Origin: Streptomyces qinglanensis
GTDB taxonomy: Bacteria; Actinomycetota; Actinomycetes; Streptomycetales; Streptomycetaceae
Direction of reading: 5' to 3'
Length of the DNA stretch: 64,000 bases
Assembly: GCF_900111245.1 (NCBI RefSeq)
Contig: NZ_FOGO01000010.1
Span: 186,001 to 250,000, forward strand
The position numbers and the translations under genes are program-made. Below the pieces are notes generated by a model that ran no database searches, was not told the origin of the DNA, and was given only the letters and a program-made list of their open reading frames with translations. This document shows, piece by piece, positions 41,737-49,778 of this stretch. Positions within the stretch are counted from its first letter, which is position 1; the number at the start of each line of letters is the position of its first letter.

Positions 41737-42837
41737 GTGAGTGCGGAGTTCGCAGTGGTGCGCAGTGAGCGGCCCGTGGGTGAGGACGCGCGCGCCTCGA
41801 TCCTGGCGGCGCCGGGGTTCGGGCGGTACTTCACCGATCACATGACCTCGGCGACCTGGACCGCGGACGACGGCTGGACGGGGCACAGGGTCGGGCCGCT
41901 GGAGCCGTTCCGGCTCCATCCGAGTGCGGCCGTCCTGCACTACGCGCAGGAGATCTTCGAGGGGCTGAAGGCGTACCGGCACGGCGACGGCAGCGTGTGG
42001 CTCTTCCGGCCGGACGCGAACGCGCGGCGGTTCGCTCGGTCCGCGCGGCGGCTGGCGCTGCCGGTGCTGCCCGAGGAGGACTTCGTCGCCGGTGTCACCG
42101 CGCTGGTGCGCACGGACGAGCCGTGGGTTCCGGCGCCGGCGGGTGAGGAGAGCCTGTATCTGCGGCCGTTCATGTTCGCCTCGGAGGCGTTCTTGGGGGT
42201 GCGGCCCGCCGCCCGGGTCGAGTACGCGGTGATCGCGTCGCCCGCGGGGCCGTACTTCGCTTCGGGGGTCACCGGGGTCACTCTGTGGGTGAGCACGACG
42301 TACAGCCGTGCGGCGGAGGGCGGTACGGGTGCCGCCAAGTGCGGCGGAAACTACGCCGGGAGCCTGGTGGCGCAGCGGGAGGCCGCGGAGCACGGCTGCG
42401 ACCAGGTGCTGTATCTCGACAGTGCCGGAAAGGGGAACCTGGAGGAGTCCGGCACCATGAACCTCTTCCTGGTCACCTCGGACGGCCGTCTCGTCACTCC
42501 GGAGCTGGGCACCATCCTGGAAGGCGTCACCCGCGACAGTCTGATGGCGCTGGCGGACCAGCACGGGCTGACTGCGGTGGAACGCTCCGTCGGGGTCGGC
42601 GAACTGCGCGCCGGGATCGCGGACGGCACGTTCGTCGAGGCGTTCGCTGCGGGCACGGCTGCCGTGGTCACTCCGATCACCGGTTTCAAGGGCGAGGACT
42701 CCGGAGGCGGCAGCTACGCGCTCACCGTGGGCGAGGGAACGCCGGGCAGGAAGACACTCCAGTTGCGGGAGCATGTGCTGGACATCCAGTACGGCCGTGC
42801 CGGTGACGCGCACGGCTGGTTGCACCGCGTGTGCTGA
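41737..42837 (+). CDS. ilvE: Branched-chain amino acid aminotransferase
   Basis: 366 residues, fold-type IV PLP enzyme. The PLP Lys lies in GAAKCGGNYAGS (~201), the substrate/cofactor segment NLEESGTMNLFLV follows, and SLYLRPFMFASE matches BCATs. It interconverts Val, Leu, Ile and their 2-oxoacids and so also supplies starter units for branched fatty acids. GTG at 41737 is chosen because GGGAGGAG lies eight bases upstream; the frame is open from 41695. Followed by a 21-bp minisatellite. Confidence 0.95.
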   Translation: MSAEFAVVRSERPVGEDARASILAAPGFGRYFTDHMTSATWTADDGWTGHRVGPLEPFRLHPSAAVLHYAQEIFEGLKAYRHGDGSVWLFRPDANARRFARSARRLALPVLPEEDFVAGVTALVRTDEPWVPAPAGEESLYLRPFMFASEAFLGVRPAARVEYAVIASPAGPYFASGVTGVTLWVSTTYSRAAEGGTGAAKCGGNYAGSLVAQREAAEHGCDQVLYLDSAGKGNLEESGTMNLFLVTSDGRLVTPELGTILEGVTRDSLMALADQHGLTAVERSVGVGELRAGIADGTFVEAFAAGTAAVVTPITGFKGEDSGGGSYALTVGEGTPGRKTLQLREHVLDIQYGRAGDAHGWLHRVC

Positions 42838-43158
42838 GCGGCGTCGCCCCCCTCGGCCTGCCCGTCGCCCCGCTCGACCTGCCCGTCGCCCCGCTCGACC
42901 TGCCCGTCGCCCCGCTCGGCCTGCCCGTCGCCTCGCTCGGCTTGCCGGTGGATTCGCCGGGCCGTGTCCCGTCCTGGGCGTGAGGGGTGCACCGGGCGCT
43001 CCCGGGAGCGGCCGGCCTCGGCGACGCCCCTGCGCCACGAGGCGCCCTCACGCCGGCTGGGTCGACGGTTCCGCAGGGGGATCGACGGTTCCGCGCGGAG
43101 GTGGTCCGACCGCCTTCGTTCGCGTGTCCATGCCCACGATGTGCTCCGGTAGCCGACG
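42838..43158. other. ilvE / lipoprotein convergent gap with minisatellite
   Basis: 321 bases with no gene. The left third is the 21-bp tandem array. The right part is GC-rich without clear structure. ilvE and the lipoprotein gene converge on it. Confidence 0.6.
42850..42950. repeat. 21-bp tandem repeat, about 4.5 copies
   Basis: CTGCCCGTCG starts at 42858, 42879, 42900 and 42921, each 21 bases apart, with decayed partial units on both sides (CGTCGCCCC at 42842; CTTGCCGGTGG at 42941). It begins just after ilvE. Confidence 0.9.
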
Positions 43159-44271
43159 TCATCGTGAATCCACCAGCGCGTACTTCGCCGAGAGCACCGC
43201 CGGACGTCCCTGCTGCGGCAGGTGGGCGAGCGCTTGGCCGTGGAAGGTGCTGACCACGGAGTCGCGTGGCGTCGCGTCGTAGACCGCTTCCTCGTCGGAG
43301 GGGGTGATCTGGTACCCGGGTCCGGTGACGCGCAGCCGCTGTTCGTGTGCGAGGGGCACGACCGCAAGCACTCCCCCTCCGGCAGTACGCAGTGCGTAAC
43401 TCTCGCTGTGGCTGGGCCGTGCCGGTACGAAGCGTCTTCGGGCCCGCTCCGGACCCAGCTCGTCGTTGCGGTGGCGATAGGTGCTGCGTGCTTCCTCGGT
43501 CACGGCGTTGGGTGCGAGTGCCGCTGCCTCGCCGGTACCGCCGGTGCGCCACAGGTCCTCGTACGTCTCGGGGACATCGTGCGGGCGCAGGGTGCCGCTC
43601 CTGGTGGAGATGCCGGCCTCGGCCGCGAGGCCGGAGCGGCCTGTGGCGATCCGGGGCAGCCGCCCGGCCTGGAGGGGCAGGGCGGCGTGCAGCCGCCAAG
43701 CGGCCACCGCGGCGCCGTCGGCCGCCTCTCCCCCGGTGGCTTCCGGCCGCTCGGCCTTCCCGTTCCGGGCGAAGACCAGCACGGTGTGCTGCGGCTGGGG
43801 GGAGGTACGGGTGGCCGTCACCATGAACCAGCGGGCTCCGGCGGGAATGTGGAACTCGGGCTTGCGGAAGCTGGTCGGGCGGGCGAACGCGGCACGTTCG
43901 GTGCGCGGCAGCGCGTCGTACTGCTCGTAGCCGGCCGTCGCTCGCTCCAGCGCGTTTCCCGCGGCGACATGGGCCAGCAGCGCAGCATCCCGGTTCCGGT
44001 CCGCTCGGGTCGCTACGCGCTCGTAGTGGTCGAGGATCCGGCGGGCCTGTACGGCGGTCACCGGGGCGGGCTGATGCGAGGGTGCCCCGGTCCGGCCGTC
44101 ACCACCGCGGGCGTCACGGCCGGCGGGTCCGGAACCGTCCGTTCCGGGGAGGTGCCCTCCGGCGCAGCCCGCGGTGGTTCCGGCGACGAAGAGCGCGGCC
44201 AGGACAATGGCGACGGCGATCCGGAGGCGGTGGGGCAGCCGCCGCATGGGCGGACGACAGCAGGCACACAT
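43159..44271 (-). CDS. Putative secreted lipoprotein of unknown function
   Basis: 370 residues. The N-terminus has a basic stretch, a hydrophobic run (RIAVAIVLAALFVAGTTAGC) and a lipobox-like TAGC (Cys ~36). Start at ATG 44271 is favoured by AGGAG seven bases upstream and adds the odd MCACCRPP lead; ATG at 44247 would be a more ordinary signal peptide. The mature part has no domain I recognise; it includes WFMVTATRTSPQPQ and SESYALRTAGGGVLAVVPLA. It looks like a two-lobed beta-rich protein, by inference. Confidence 0.75.
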   Translation of the reverse strand: MCACCRPPMRRLPHRLRIAVAIVLAALFVAGTTAGCAGGHLPGTDGSGPAGRDARGGDGRTGAPSHQPAPVTAVQARRILDHYERVATRADRNRDAALLAHVAAGNALERATAGYEQYDALPRTERAAFARPTSFRKPEFHIPAGARWFMVTATRTSPQPQHTVLVFARNGKAERPEATGGEAADGAAVAAWRLHAALPLQAGRLPRIATGRSGLAAEAGISTRSGTLRPHDVPETYEDLWRTGGTGEAAALAPNAVTEEARSTYRHRNDELGPERARRRFVPARPSHSESYALRTAGGGVLAVVPLAHEQRLRVTGPGYQITPSDEEAVYDATPRDSVVSTFHGQALAHLPQQGRPAVLSAKYALVDSR

Positions 44272-44731
44272 GGCGGAGCTCCTGGTGCGGGTCCGAAGGG
44301 CGGTCGTGGTTCCGAGGGCCGGGAGGAGACGGACACCGAGGTCCGGACCTCCCGGTCCACGTTCCGGCAGAATGCCTCAACAGCCACGACGGCTCAGCGG
44401 AACGGGCGGAATTCGACCTTGGACGGCCGACCTGGCACGGCCACCGTGGCCGGTATCGTTCGACGGGCCCCGCTCTTCCGTGCTCTGCTCTTCGGTGCTC
44501 CGCTCCTCGGTGCTCCGCTGCACTTTCGGGGACATGACAGGCGTCTGGCCGCGTAGATCCTGCGACTGCGACCACAGCGCACAGGTGGCCGCAGAGTGAG
44601 CACACCGCCCCGGATCAGGCAGGTCGTCGACCGCGGGACGTTTCAGTCAGCACCCCTGGCGCCACGAGGCCACGGCATGCCGCTGCGCTGCTCCGGACCG
44701 TTCACTGCCCCGTCTGCCCCGTCTACCCCGT
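44272..44731. other. Intergenic region with 15-bp and 9-bp repeats
   Basis: 460 bases between the universal stress gene and the lipoprotein gene, both on the minus strand. It holds a 15-bp tandem array (44471-44515) and part of the 9-bp array that enters the stress-protein gene. No gene is supported. Confidence 0.55.
44471..44515. repeat. 15-bp tandem repeat, three copies
   Basis: Units 44471-44485, 44486-44500 and 44501-44515 follow the pattern YGCTCYTCSGTGCTC with few differences; a partial fourth copy follows. Confidence 0.8.
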
Positions 44732-44790
44732 CTACCCCGTCTGCCCTGCCTGTCCCGCCTGTCCTGCCTGCCCCGTCTGCCCCGTCCCCC
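44707..44790. repeat. 9-bp minisatellite crossing the universal-stress-protein stop codon
   Basis: Units like CCCGTCTGC and CCTGCCTGT repeat about nine times. The part in the gene encodes Q-T-G and Q-A-G triplets; the TAG stop at 44732-44734 is itself a repeat position where other copies read CAG. Confidence 0.8.
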
Positions 44791-45700
44791 TGTGGTGACG
44801 GTGGCTCGTCCCGTGCCGGTGTTCGCGATCCGCTCTGACGACCGCCACCGGGCAGTACGCGTGGTGGAGCACCGCCTGGCTGACCGACCCGAGCAGCAGC
44901 CCGGTGAAGCCGCCCCGGCCGCGCGCGCCGACGACCAGCAGTTGTGCCTCCTCGCTGGCTGCGATCAGCGCCTGCCGGGTGTACTCCTGGACGAGCCGCG
45001 GCGTCACCCGGACATCCGGGTACTCCTCGCGCCGGGCGCTGATCGCGGTCGCCAGCACGCGCTCCTCCTCGGCGCGGTAGAGGTCCACGTCGTAGTAGGT
45101 GGGCACCTGGATGCTCGGTCCCGCCGCGACGGGTCCGGTCCAGGCGTTCCAGTTGTGCAGTGCGACGAGTTCGGCACCGCGCAGGGACGCCTCCTTGAAG
45201 GCCCAGCCGACGGCCGCGTCGCCCACTTCGGAGCCGTCCACTCCGAGCACCACCGGCCCGGCGGGGTGCTTCCGGCCGCGGGTGACCAGCACGGGGCACT
45301 CGGCGTGCGCGGTGAGGTAGACGGCGACGGAGCCGACCAGCAGCCCGGTGAAGCCGCCGAGGCCGCGGTCCCCGACGACGACGAGTGCGGCGCCGCGCGA
45401 CTCGGTGGCGAGGACGGAGAGCGGCTCACCCGCGATGACCGCATGGCTGACCTCGACGGTGGGCTGTGAGCTCTTCGCGCGGGCGGCGGCTTCCTCCGCC
45501 GTGCGGTGGGCGAGGTTGCGCAGTCCGCCCTCGGGCGGGCCCATGGTGGACGGTCCGAGGGGGACCTTCATCGTCGGCCAGACGAACGCGTGCACCACGT
45601 GCAGCGCGCCGCCGCGGAGCTTCGCCTCGCGGGCGGCGACGTCGACGGCTTCCAAGCTCGACGGAGAACCGTCGACACCGACCACAACGGTCCCGCTCAC
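44732..45700 (-). CDS. Two-domain universal stress protein
   Basis: 322 residues, two tandem USP domains. Domain 1 (~1-145) has VVVGVDGSPSS and GDRGLGGFTGLLVGSV; domain 2 (~150-292) has VVLGVDGSEVG and GARGRGGFTGLLLGSV. The G-2x-G-9x-G-S patterns bind ATP. GTG start. The C-terminal tail (HRHGTSHRHH, then QTGQAGQAG-type repeats) is encoded by a 9-bp minisatellite. Tandem USPs in actinobacteria respond to hypoxia or stress; no regulator is adjacent. Confidence 0.93.
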   Translation of the reverse strand: MSGTVVVGVDGSPSSLEAVDVAAREAKLRGGALHVVHAFVWPTMKVPLGPSTMGPPEGGLRNLAHRTAEEAAARAKSSQPTVEVSHAVIAGEPLSVLATESRGAALVVVGDRGLGGFTGLLVGSVAVYLTAHAECPVLVTRGRKHPAGPVVLGVDGSEVGDAAVGWAFKEASLRGAELVALHNWNAWTGPVAAGPSIQVPTYYDVDLYRAEEERVLATAISARREEYPDVRVTPRLVQEYTRQALIAASEEAQLLVVGARGRGGFTGLLLGSVSQAVLHHAYCPVAVVRADREHRHGTSHRHHRGTGQTGQAGQAGQAGQTG

Positions 45701-46106
45701 GGCGGCGCTCCCTTCCGGGACCCACCCGCCGCCGCGCTGCGGAGCCGTGGTCGGGTACGTCCCTCCTGCGTCACTCCAGGCATACCGTTCGCGAGCCGGG
45801 ACGGCAGCGGCAGATGGCCCGATCGGGCGGACCTCGGACCGGGAACCGGGGACGGGAGGGAAGGCATGTGCGGCCCCGCACCGGGCGGGGCCGCGGGGGC
45901 CGGAGCAGGGCGGACCGGGAGCCGAGGGGCGGGCGGACCTGGGCCGGGTCGGCCCGGAGCGCGAACCGGAAGGCCGGACCGGTCGGTTTCCGGCGCGGCC
46001 CCGACCGGGATCAGTGGCCTCCCGGGCCGGGGACCGGTGGCGGGTCCCACCGCGGTACGGCAGACCGCGGATCGGCGGCAGCGGGCGGTGGGGGTGCCGT
46101 CGAGGG
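45701..46106. other. Gap between the cysteine-less chaplin and stress-protein genes
   Basis: 405 bases with no supported gene. It contains the hairpin at 45870-45894 and should carry the promoter of the stress gene on the minus strand. Confidence 0.5.
45870..45894 (-). terminator. Hairpin after the cysteine-less chaplin gene
   Basis: GCGGCCCCGC (45870-45879) pairs with GCGGGGCCGC (45885-45894) around ACCGG. It lies ~210 bases beyond the chaplin stop. Confidence 0.55.
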
Positions 46107-46346
46107 TCAGCGGCTGACGCCGAGGTTCCCGAAAGCGGGGTTCAGCACGCCGACGACGTTGATGGTGTTGCCCACGACCTGCACCGGGACGGAGACGGGC
46201 ACCTGAATGACGTTGCCCGATGCCACACCGGGCGAACCGGTCGCGGCGCCGGTGGCACCCGCGTCCGCGAAGGCGGAGCCGGAGGCGGCACCCACTGCCA
46301 TCCCGGCGCAGGTGAGAACCAGGGCGGCCTTCTTCGGGGTCTTCAT
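46107..46346 (-). CDS. Short chaplin lacking cysteines (ChpE-like)
   Basis: 79 residues: a signal peptide (~1-28, MKTPKKAALVLTCAGMAVGA) and one chaplin domain (~39-77, GVASGNVIQVPVSVPVQVVG then NTINVVGVLNPAFGN). The two Cys that form the disulfide in most chaplins are Val and Leu here, as in ChpE. Chaplins assemble into amyloid-like films that lower surface tension for aerial growth. It is divergent from the first rodlin. Ribosome site GGAGG upstream. Confidence 0.92.
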   Translation of the reverse strand: MKTPKKAALVLTCAGMAVGAASGSAFADAGATGAATGSPGVASGNVIQVPVSVPVQVVGNTINVVGVLNPAFGNLGVSR

Positions 46347-46754
46347 GTGCGTTCCTCCACAGGGTTGTTCACGGCCCCGCCTTGGCGCCGCGGACTGGTG
46401 AACGCGGCGGTACCGGCGGGGGCACGGCCGGGAGGACCCCGTCCACCGATCGGCCGACGGCATGACCGGACCGTCCCTGCGCACCGGGCCGGGCGAACAG
46501 GCGGGACCGGCAGGGCGGGCGAACAGGCGGGCCCGGCAGGGCGGGCAGAGAGGCGGCAACGGCAGTGCGGGCGGACAGGCGACCGACGACGGCCGGGTCG
46601 GCAAGCGAGAGAAACCGGCCGGACAGATGAAACGAGAATCGGATCTGCGCAGGTCAGAGAGTCGTCGTCCGGGTGAACCTGCGCAACCAACCCCGAGCAG
46701 GCGAGTTGTCCAGTGCGCTCCGCGTCTGAGCTCCACATCAGGATTGGACTATCA
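46347..46754. other. Divergent chaplin/rodlin promoter region
   Basis: 408 bases. It has a 26-bp direct repeat starting GGGCGAACAG at 46491 and 46517. Promoters for both surface genes must be here; AT-richer DNA at 46735-46755 precedes the rodlin ATG. No ribosome site of good quality is visible before the rodlin. Confidence 0.55.
46491..46542. repeat. 26-bp direct repeat, two copies
   Basis: GGGCGAACAGGCGGG starts at 46491 and 46517 with nearly identical following bases. A third decayed unit follows. Confidence 0.7.
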
Positions 46755-47156
46755 ATGATCAAGAACGCGTTGGCCACGGCCGCCGCCGCCACCGCCGTCG
46801 TCGGTGTCGCCGCTCCGCAGGCCATGGCCGTCGGCAACGACCACGGCACCACGACCGTGAACGGCAACGGCGCGTCCCAGATGTACGGCAACTCGGCCAC
46901 CTACGGGAACTGGAGCCCCCAGTTCGCGCTGATCCAGGGGTCGCTGAACAAGCCCTGCATCGGCCTGCCGCTGAAGGGCAACGTCGGCTCGCTCGTGGGT
47001 CTGGTGAACGTCGCCGTCCAGGACCTCAACGTCCTGTCGAACCCGCAGAACCAGCAGTGCGTCGAGAACTCCACCCAGGCCAAGGGTGACGAGCCGCTCT
47101 CGCACGTCCTGAACGACATTCCCCTCCTCTCCGGAAACGGTGCCGGCAACCGCTGA
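46755..47156 (+). CDS. rdlA: Rodlin, first copy
   Basis: 133 residues: a signal peptide (~1-27, ending APQAMA) and a rodlin body with VGNDHGTTTVNGNGASQMYG, NPQNQQCVENSTQAKGDE and the ending SGNGAGNR. Two Cys are in the mature part. Rodlins form paired fibres (the rodlet layer) on aerial hyphae and spores together with chaplins. ATG at 46755 gives a normal signal peptide; the frame's earlier part is not protein-like. A strong hairpin follows. Confidence 0.95.
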   Translation: MIKNALATAAAATAVVGVAAPQAMAVGNDHGTTTVNGNGASQMYGNSATYGNWSPQFALIQGSLNKPCIGLPLKGNVGSLVGLVNVAVQDLNVLSNPQNQQCVENSTQAKGDEPLSHVLNDIPLLSGNGAGNR

Positions 47157-47195
47157 GGCGGTTCCGACCGCGACCGGAGCGGAACGCGGGCAACA

Positions 47196-47222
47196 GGCCC
47201 GGGGCGCAGTGCGCCTCGGGCC
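47196..47222 (+). terminator. Terminator after rdlA
   Basis: GGCCCGGGGCG (47196-47206) pairs with CGCCTCGGGCC (47212-47222), one G-U pair, loop CAGTG, 40 bases after the rodlin stop. Confidence 0.8.
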
Positions 47223-47231
47223 TTGCGCTGT

Positions 47232-47285
47232 TTCCATCTCTTCCATCTCTTCCATCTCTTCCGGCCCTTCCGGCCCTTCCGGCCC
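47232..47285. repeat. Two adjoining 9-bp arrays
   Basis: TTCCATCTC occurs three times (47232-47258), directly followed by TTCCGGCCC three times (47259-47285), then TTTTT. The two units share the phase TTCC. Confidence 0.9.
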
Positions 47286-47661
47286 TTTTTCAGCTTGTCG
47301 CCGAGCTGGCGAACCCCTGAGCGGACCGGAACCACAGGCCCCTCCCGGCAGGCCGGGAGACGCGCGCTGCGGGCCAACAACCGGGATGTGCACCCCTGTA
47401 GGGGCAATGGGGGGCTCAACGGCCGGGCCCGCAACGGGAATCGGCGTCCCGGCAGCGGGCAGCGCCCGGAAACACGTCCGACCGGGCCGGTCGCACAATT
47501 AGGCCGTCCGAGGGATAAGAGCCGGAATTCGGCATAACTCGTGTCGTACGGAACGCGGCATCGTTACGAATGGCAGCAGCGGAGTTGCGGGCGATGAGCC
47601 AGCACTCGTGGACATACGAAATCCGTGGTCCAACGAATCCCGCTTAAGAAAGGACTCCCAC

Positions 47662-47898
47662 GTGAAGTACACGAAGGTCGCGACCGTCGCCGCCGGCACG
47701 CTGATGGCCCTGGGCACCGCCGCCGCTCCGGCCCTCGCCGACTCCGGCGCCCAGGGCGGCGCGGCGAACTCGCCCGGTGTCATCTCCGGCAACGTCGTCC
47801 AGGTCCCGGTCCACATTCCGGTCCAGGTCTGCGGCAACACCATCGACGTCATCGGGCTGCTCAACCCGGCGTTCGGCAACACCTGCGTCGCCGACTGA
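47662..47898 (+). CDS. Short chaplin with disulfide (ChpH-like)
   Basis: 78 residues: signal peptide (~1-27, VKYTKVATVAAGTLMALG) and one chaplin domain with both Cys (VQVCGNTIDVIGLLNPAFGN then TCVAD). GTG start with AAAGGA upstream. This is the main secreted, non-anchored chaplin type, which forms fibrils at air-water interfaces. It lies in line with the long chaplin and second rodlin, but hairpins between them suggest separate transcripts. Confidence 0.94.
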   Translation: MKYTKVATVAAGTLMALGTAAAPALADSGAQGGAANSPGVISGNVVQVPVHIPVQVCGNTIDVIGLLNPAFGNTCVAD

Positions 47899-47929
47899 CA
47901 CTCCCCGCCCTCGTGAGCGGGAACCAGTT

Positions 47930-47979
47930 CGGACCGGCTCCGGTGCGTGGGGCGTGAGCCCGCGCGCCGGAGCCGTCCG
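47930..47979 (+). terminator. Terminator after the short chaplin
   Basis: CGGCTCCGG (47935-47943) pairs with CCGGAGCCG (47967-47975), extended by four more pairs past a one-base bulge. Located 36 bases after the stop. Confidence 0.65.
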
Positions 47980-48060
47980 GTCTCCTGAGACGCGGACGGA
48001 GACTGCGGGTCTTCCGCACCGTCCGCGCCTTCCGCACCAGAATGAGAGCAGGAAGAGACC

Positions 48061-48666
48061 ATGCGAAAGGTCTTGAGCAAGGGCCTCCTGACCGCTGCCG
48101 CGACGACGGGGGTGCTCGCCGGAGCCGCCGGGTACGCACAGGCCGACGCGGGAGCCGGCGGTGGCGCCGCCGACTCCCCCGGAGTGCTGTCCGGGAATGC
48201 GGTGCAGGCCCCAGTGCACATTCCGGCCAGCGTCTGCGGCAACACCGTGGACATCGTCGGCGTGCTGAACCCCTCGTTCGGAAACAGCTGCGCCAACGGA
48301 CACCACGAGTCGGTGACCCCGCACCACCCGCCGCGGCCGGAGCCGCCGCGGCAGACCGAGGAGGAACCGCCGGAGCGCCCCGAGGGACGCACCCCGGACA
48401 AGCCCGCGGAGAAGCCGGCCGAGAAGCCGGCGGAGGAGCCGGCCGAGGAGCCCGTCGAGGAGCGCGCTCCTGAGCAGCCGGAGATGCCCGCGGCCCCGGT
48501 GCAGGAAGCCGCCGCCGAGACCCCGGTGACACCGCAGAGCAACGAGGCGCCCGAGGCGCTGGCGGAGACCGGCTCGGAGAGCGCCTGGACCGTCGGGGCC
48601 CTCGGTGCCGCCGCGCTGCTGGGCGGCACGGTGCTCTACCGCCGCTCGACGAGCCGTCGCGTCTGA
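48061..48666 (+). CDS. Sortase-anchored chaplin with a single chaplin domain
   Basis: 201 residues: signal peptide (~1-29), one chaplin domain (~38-78, GVLSGNAVQAPVHIPASVCG then NTVDIVGVLNPSFGNSC), a long Pro/Glu linker with KPAEKPAEEPAEEP repeats, and a C-terminal sorting signal: LAETG (~167-171), hydrophobic helix, RRSTSRRV tail. LAxTG is the class E sortase motif of Streptomyces. Long chaplins usually have two chaplin domains; this one has one. It would be covalently linked to peptidoglycan and could anchor the chaplin film. A 14-bp hairpin follows. Confidence 0.93.
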   Translation: MRKVLSKGLLTAAATTGVLAGAAGYAQADAGAGGGAADSPGVLSGNAVQAPVHIPASVCGNTVDIVGVLNPSFGNSCANGHHESVTPHHPPRPEPPRQTEEEPPERPEGRTPDKPAEKPAEKPAEEPAEEPVEERAPEQPEMPAAPVQEAAAETPVTPQSNEAPEALAETGSESAWTVGALGAAALLGGTVLYRRSTSRRV

Positions 48667-48726
48667 GCGGACCGTGTCCGCACGCGTCCGGCACCTCGGC
48701 AACGGCGGGGCGAAGGCGACGCGAAG

Positions 48727-48763
48727 GAATCGCGGAACAGTCCACAGGGCTGTTCCGCGATTC
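48727..48763 (+). terminator. Terminator after the anchored chaplin
   Basis: GAATCGCGGAACAG (48727-48740) pairs perfectly with 48750-48763 around a 9-base loop, 60 bases after the stop. Confidence 0.85.
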
Positions 48764-48882
48764 TGTCTGCGGCTTTCTGTGAGTCGGTACGCACCGCTCG
48801 CAGGCACAGGTTTTCTCTCCGGCGGTCCCGTTGTCGGAGCTCCGCCGGAAAGCCGAAAACGTACCGGGAGAAGAACCACTCC

Positions 48883-49161
48883 ATGAAGTACACCAAGACC
48901 GCCACCGCCGTCGCGGGTTCGGTGCTGGCGCTGGGCGCCGCGACGCCCGCCTCCGCCGACGCGCCTCCGGTGGGCCCGAATTTCAGCCTCAACGGCGCTC
49001 TGGACAAGGCTCTCGCGAGCGGTGAGCTTCTCACCTATCCTCCGGTCGGCATCAAAGGCCCCCAGGTGGACGCCCTCGTGAACACCGTCGAGGAGACGAC
49101 GAAGAACGGGGAGCTGACCAGCGACCAGAATTTGCTGGGCGGTCTGCCGCTACTCGGGTGA
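48883..49161 (+). CDS. Small secreted protein of the rodlin/chaplin cluster, unknown family
   Basis: 92 residues. The signal peptide (MKYTKTATAVAGSVLALGAA, cleaved after TPASADA) is nearly the same as that of the short chaplin. The mature ~65 residues have no chaplin or rodlin motif and no Cys: PVGPNFSLNGALDKALASGE, then GPQVDALVNTVEETTKNGEL, ending LLGGLPLLG. The body suggests amphipathic helices. Its place between the anchored chaplin and the second rodlin suggests a surface role. I do not recognise the family. Confidence 0.85.
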   Translation: MKYTKTATAVAGSVLALGAATPASADAPPVGPNFSLNGALDKALASGELLTYPPVGIKGPQVDALVNTVEETTKNGELTSDQNLLGGLPLLG

Positions 49162-49308
49162 CCGGTACCGCCGGGCGAACGGTTTTCCCCGTCACGGGGG
49201 ATTCCGGGGATTCACCATTCAGGTGAAAAAGAACAACTCATGAAGCGGAAGACAGTTGAACCCGACGTCCCAGACTTCCGCACTCTTCGAAGAGGAACGG
49301 TAAAACCC

Positions 49309-49719
49309 ATGATGAAGAAGGCTCTGTCCACCGCTACGGTGGCCGTTTCGCTCGTCGGCGTCTCCGCGCTGGCCGCCCCGCAGGCGCTGGCCGTCGGCAA
49401 CGACACCGGCACCACCTCGGTGAACGGGAACGGCGCCGACCAGAGCTTCGGCAACGCCGCCACCTACGGCAACGGCAGCCCGCAGTTCCAGGCCGTCCAG
49501 GGCACCCTGAACAAGCTCTGCGTCGGCGTGCCGGCGAAGGTCAACGTCGGCTCCCTGGTGGGCCTGATCAACGTGGCCGTCCAGGACATCAACGTCCTGC
49601 ACAACCCGCAGAACCAGCAGTGCTCGGACAACTCGACCCAGGCCAAGGGCGACGACTCGCTGTCGCACATCCTGGACGACATCCCGGTCCTGTCCGGGAA
49701 CGGCGAAGGCAACCGCTGA
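49309..49719 (+). CDS. rdlB: Rodlin, second copy
   Basis: 136 residues from ATG 49309 (135 from the adjacent ATG). Signal peptide (~1-30, ending APQALA), then VGNDTGTTSVNGNGADQSFG, NPQNQQCSDNSTQAKGDD and ending SGNGEGNR. It closely matches the first rodlin across the mature part, so the two are paralogues, separated here by two chaplins and a small secreted protein. GAGGAACGG lies upstream. A 22-bp hairpin follows. Confidence 0.95.
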   Translation: MMKKALSTATVAVSLVGVSALAAPQALAVGNDTGTTSVNGNGADQSFGNAATYGNGSPQFQAVQGTLNKLCVGVPAKVNVGSLVGLINVAVQDINVLHNPQNQQCSDNSTQAKGDDSLSHILDDIPVLSGNGEGNR

Positions 49720-49778
49720 GCCACCGGGCCATCGGCCCGACCGCGGTTCGCGTCCGGCGGATCCGCACGGAGAAGTTC

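Larger units (their letters stand above)
47157..47661. other. rdlA to short-chaplin intergenic region
   Basis: 504 bases without a gene. It contains the rdlA terminator (47196-47222), two adjoining 9-bp repeat arrays (47232-47285), a T-run, and an AT-richer stretch (47500-47600) that probably holds the chaplin promoter. Confidence 0.6.

Noticed and set aside
41284..47285. Short repeats as a CRISPR array
   Set aside because: Units are 9-36 bases with no unique spacers between them and no cas genes. They are tandem repeats.
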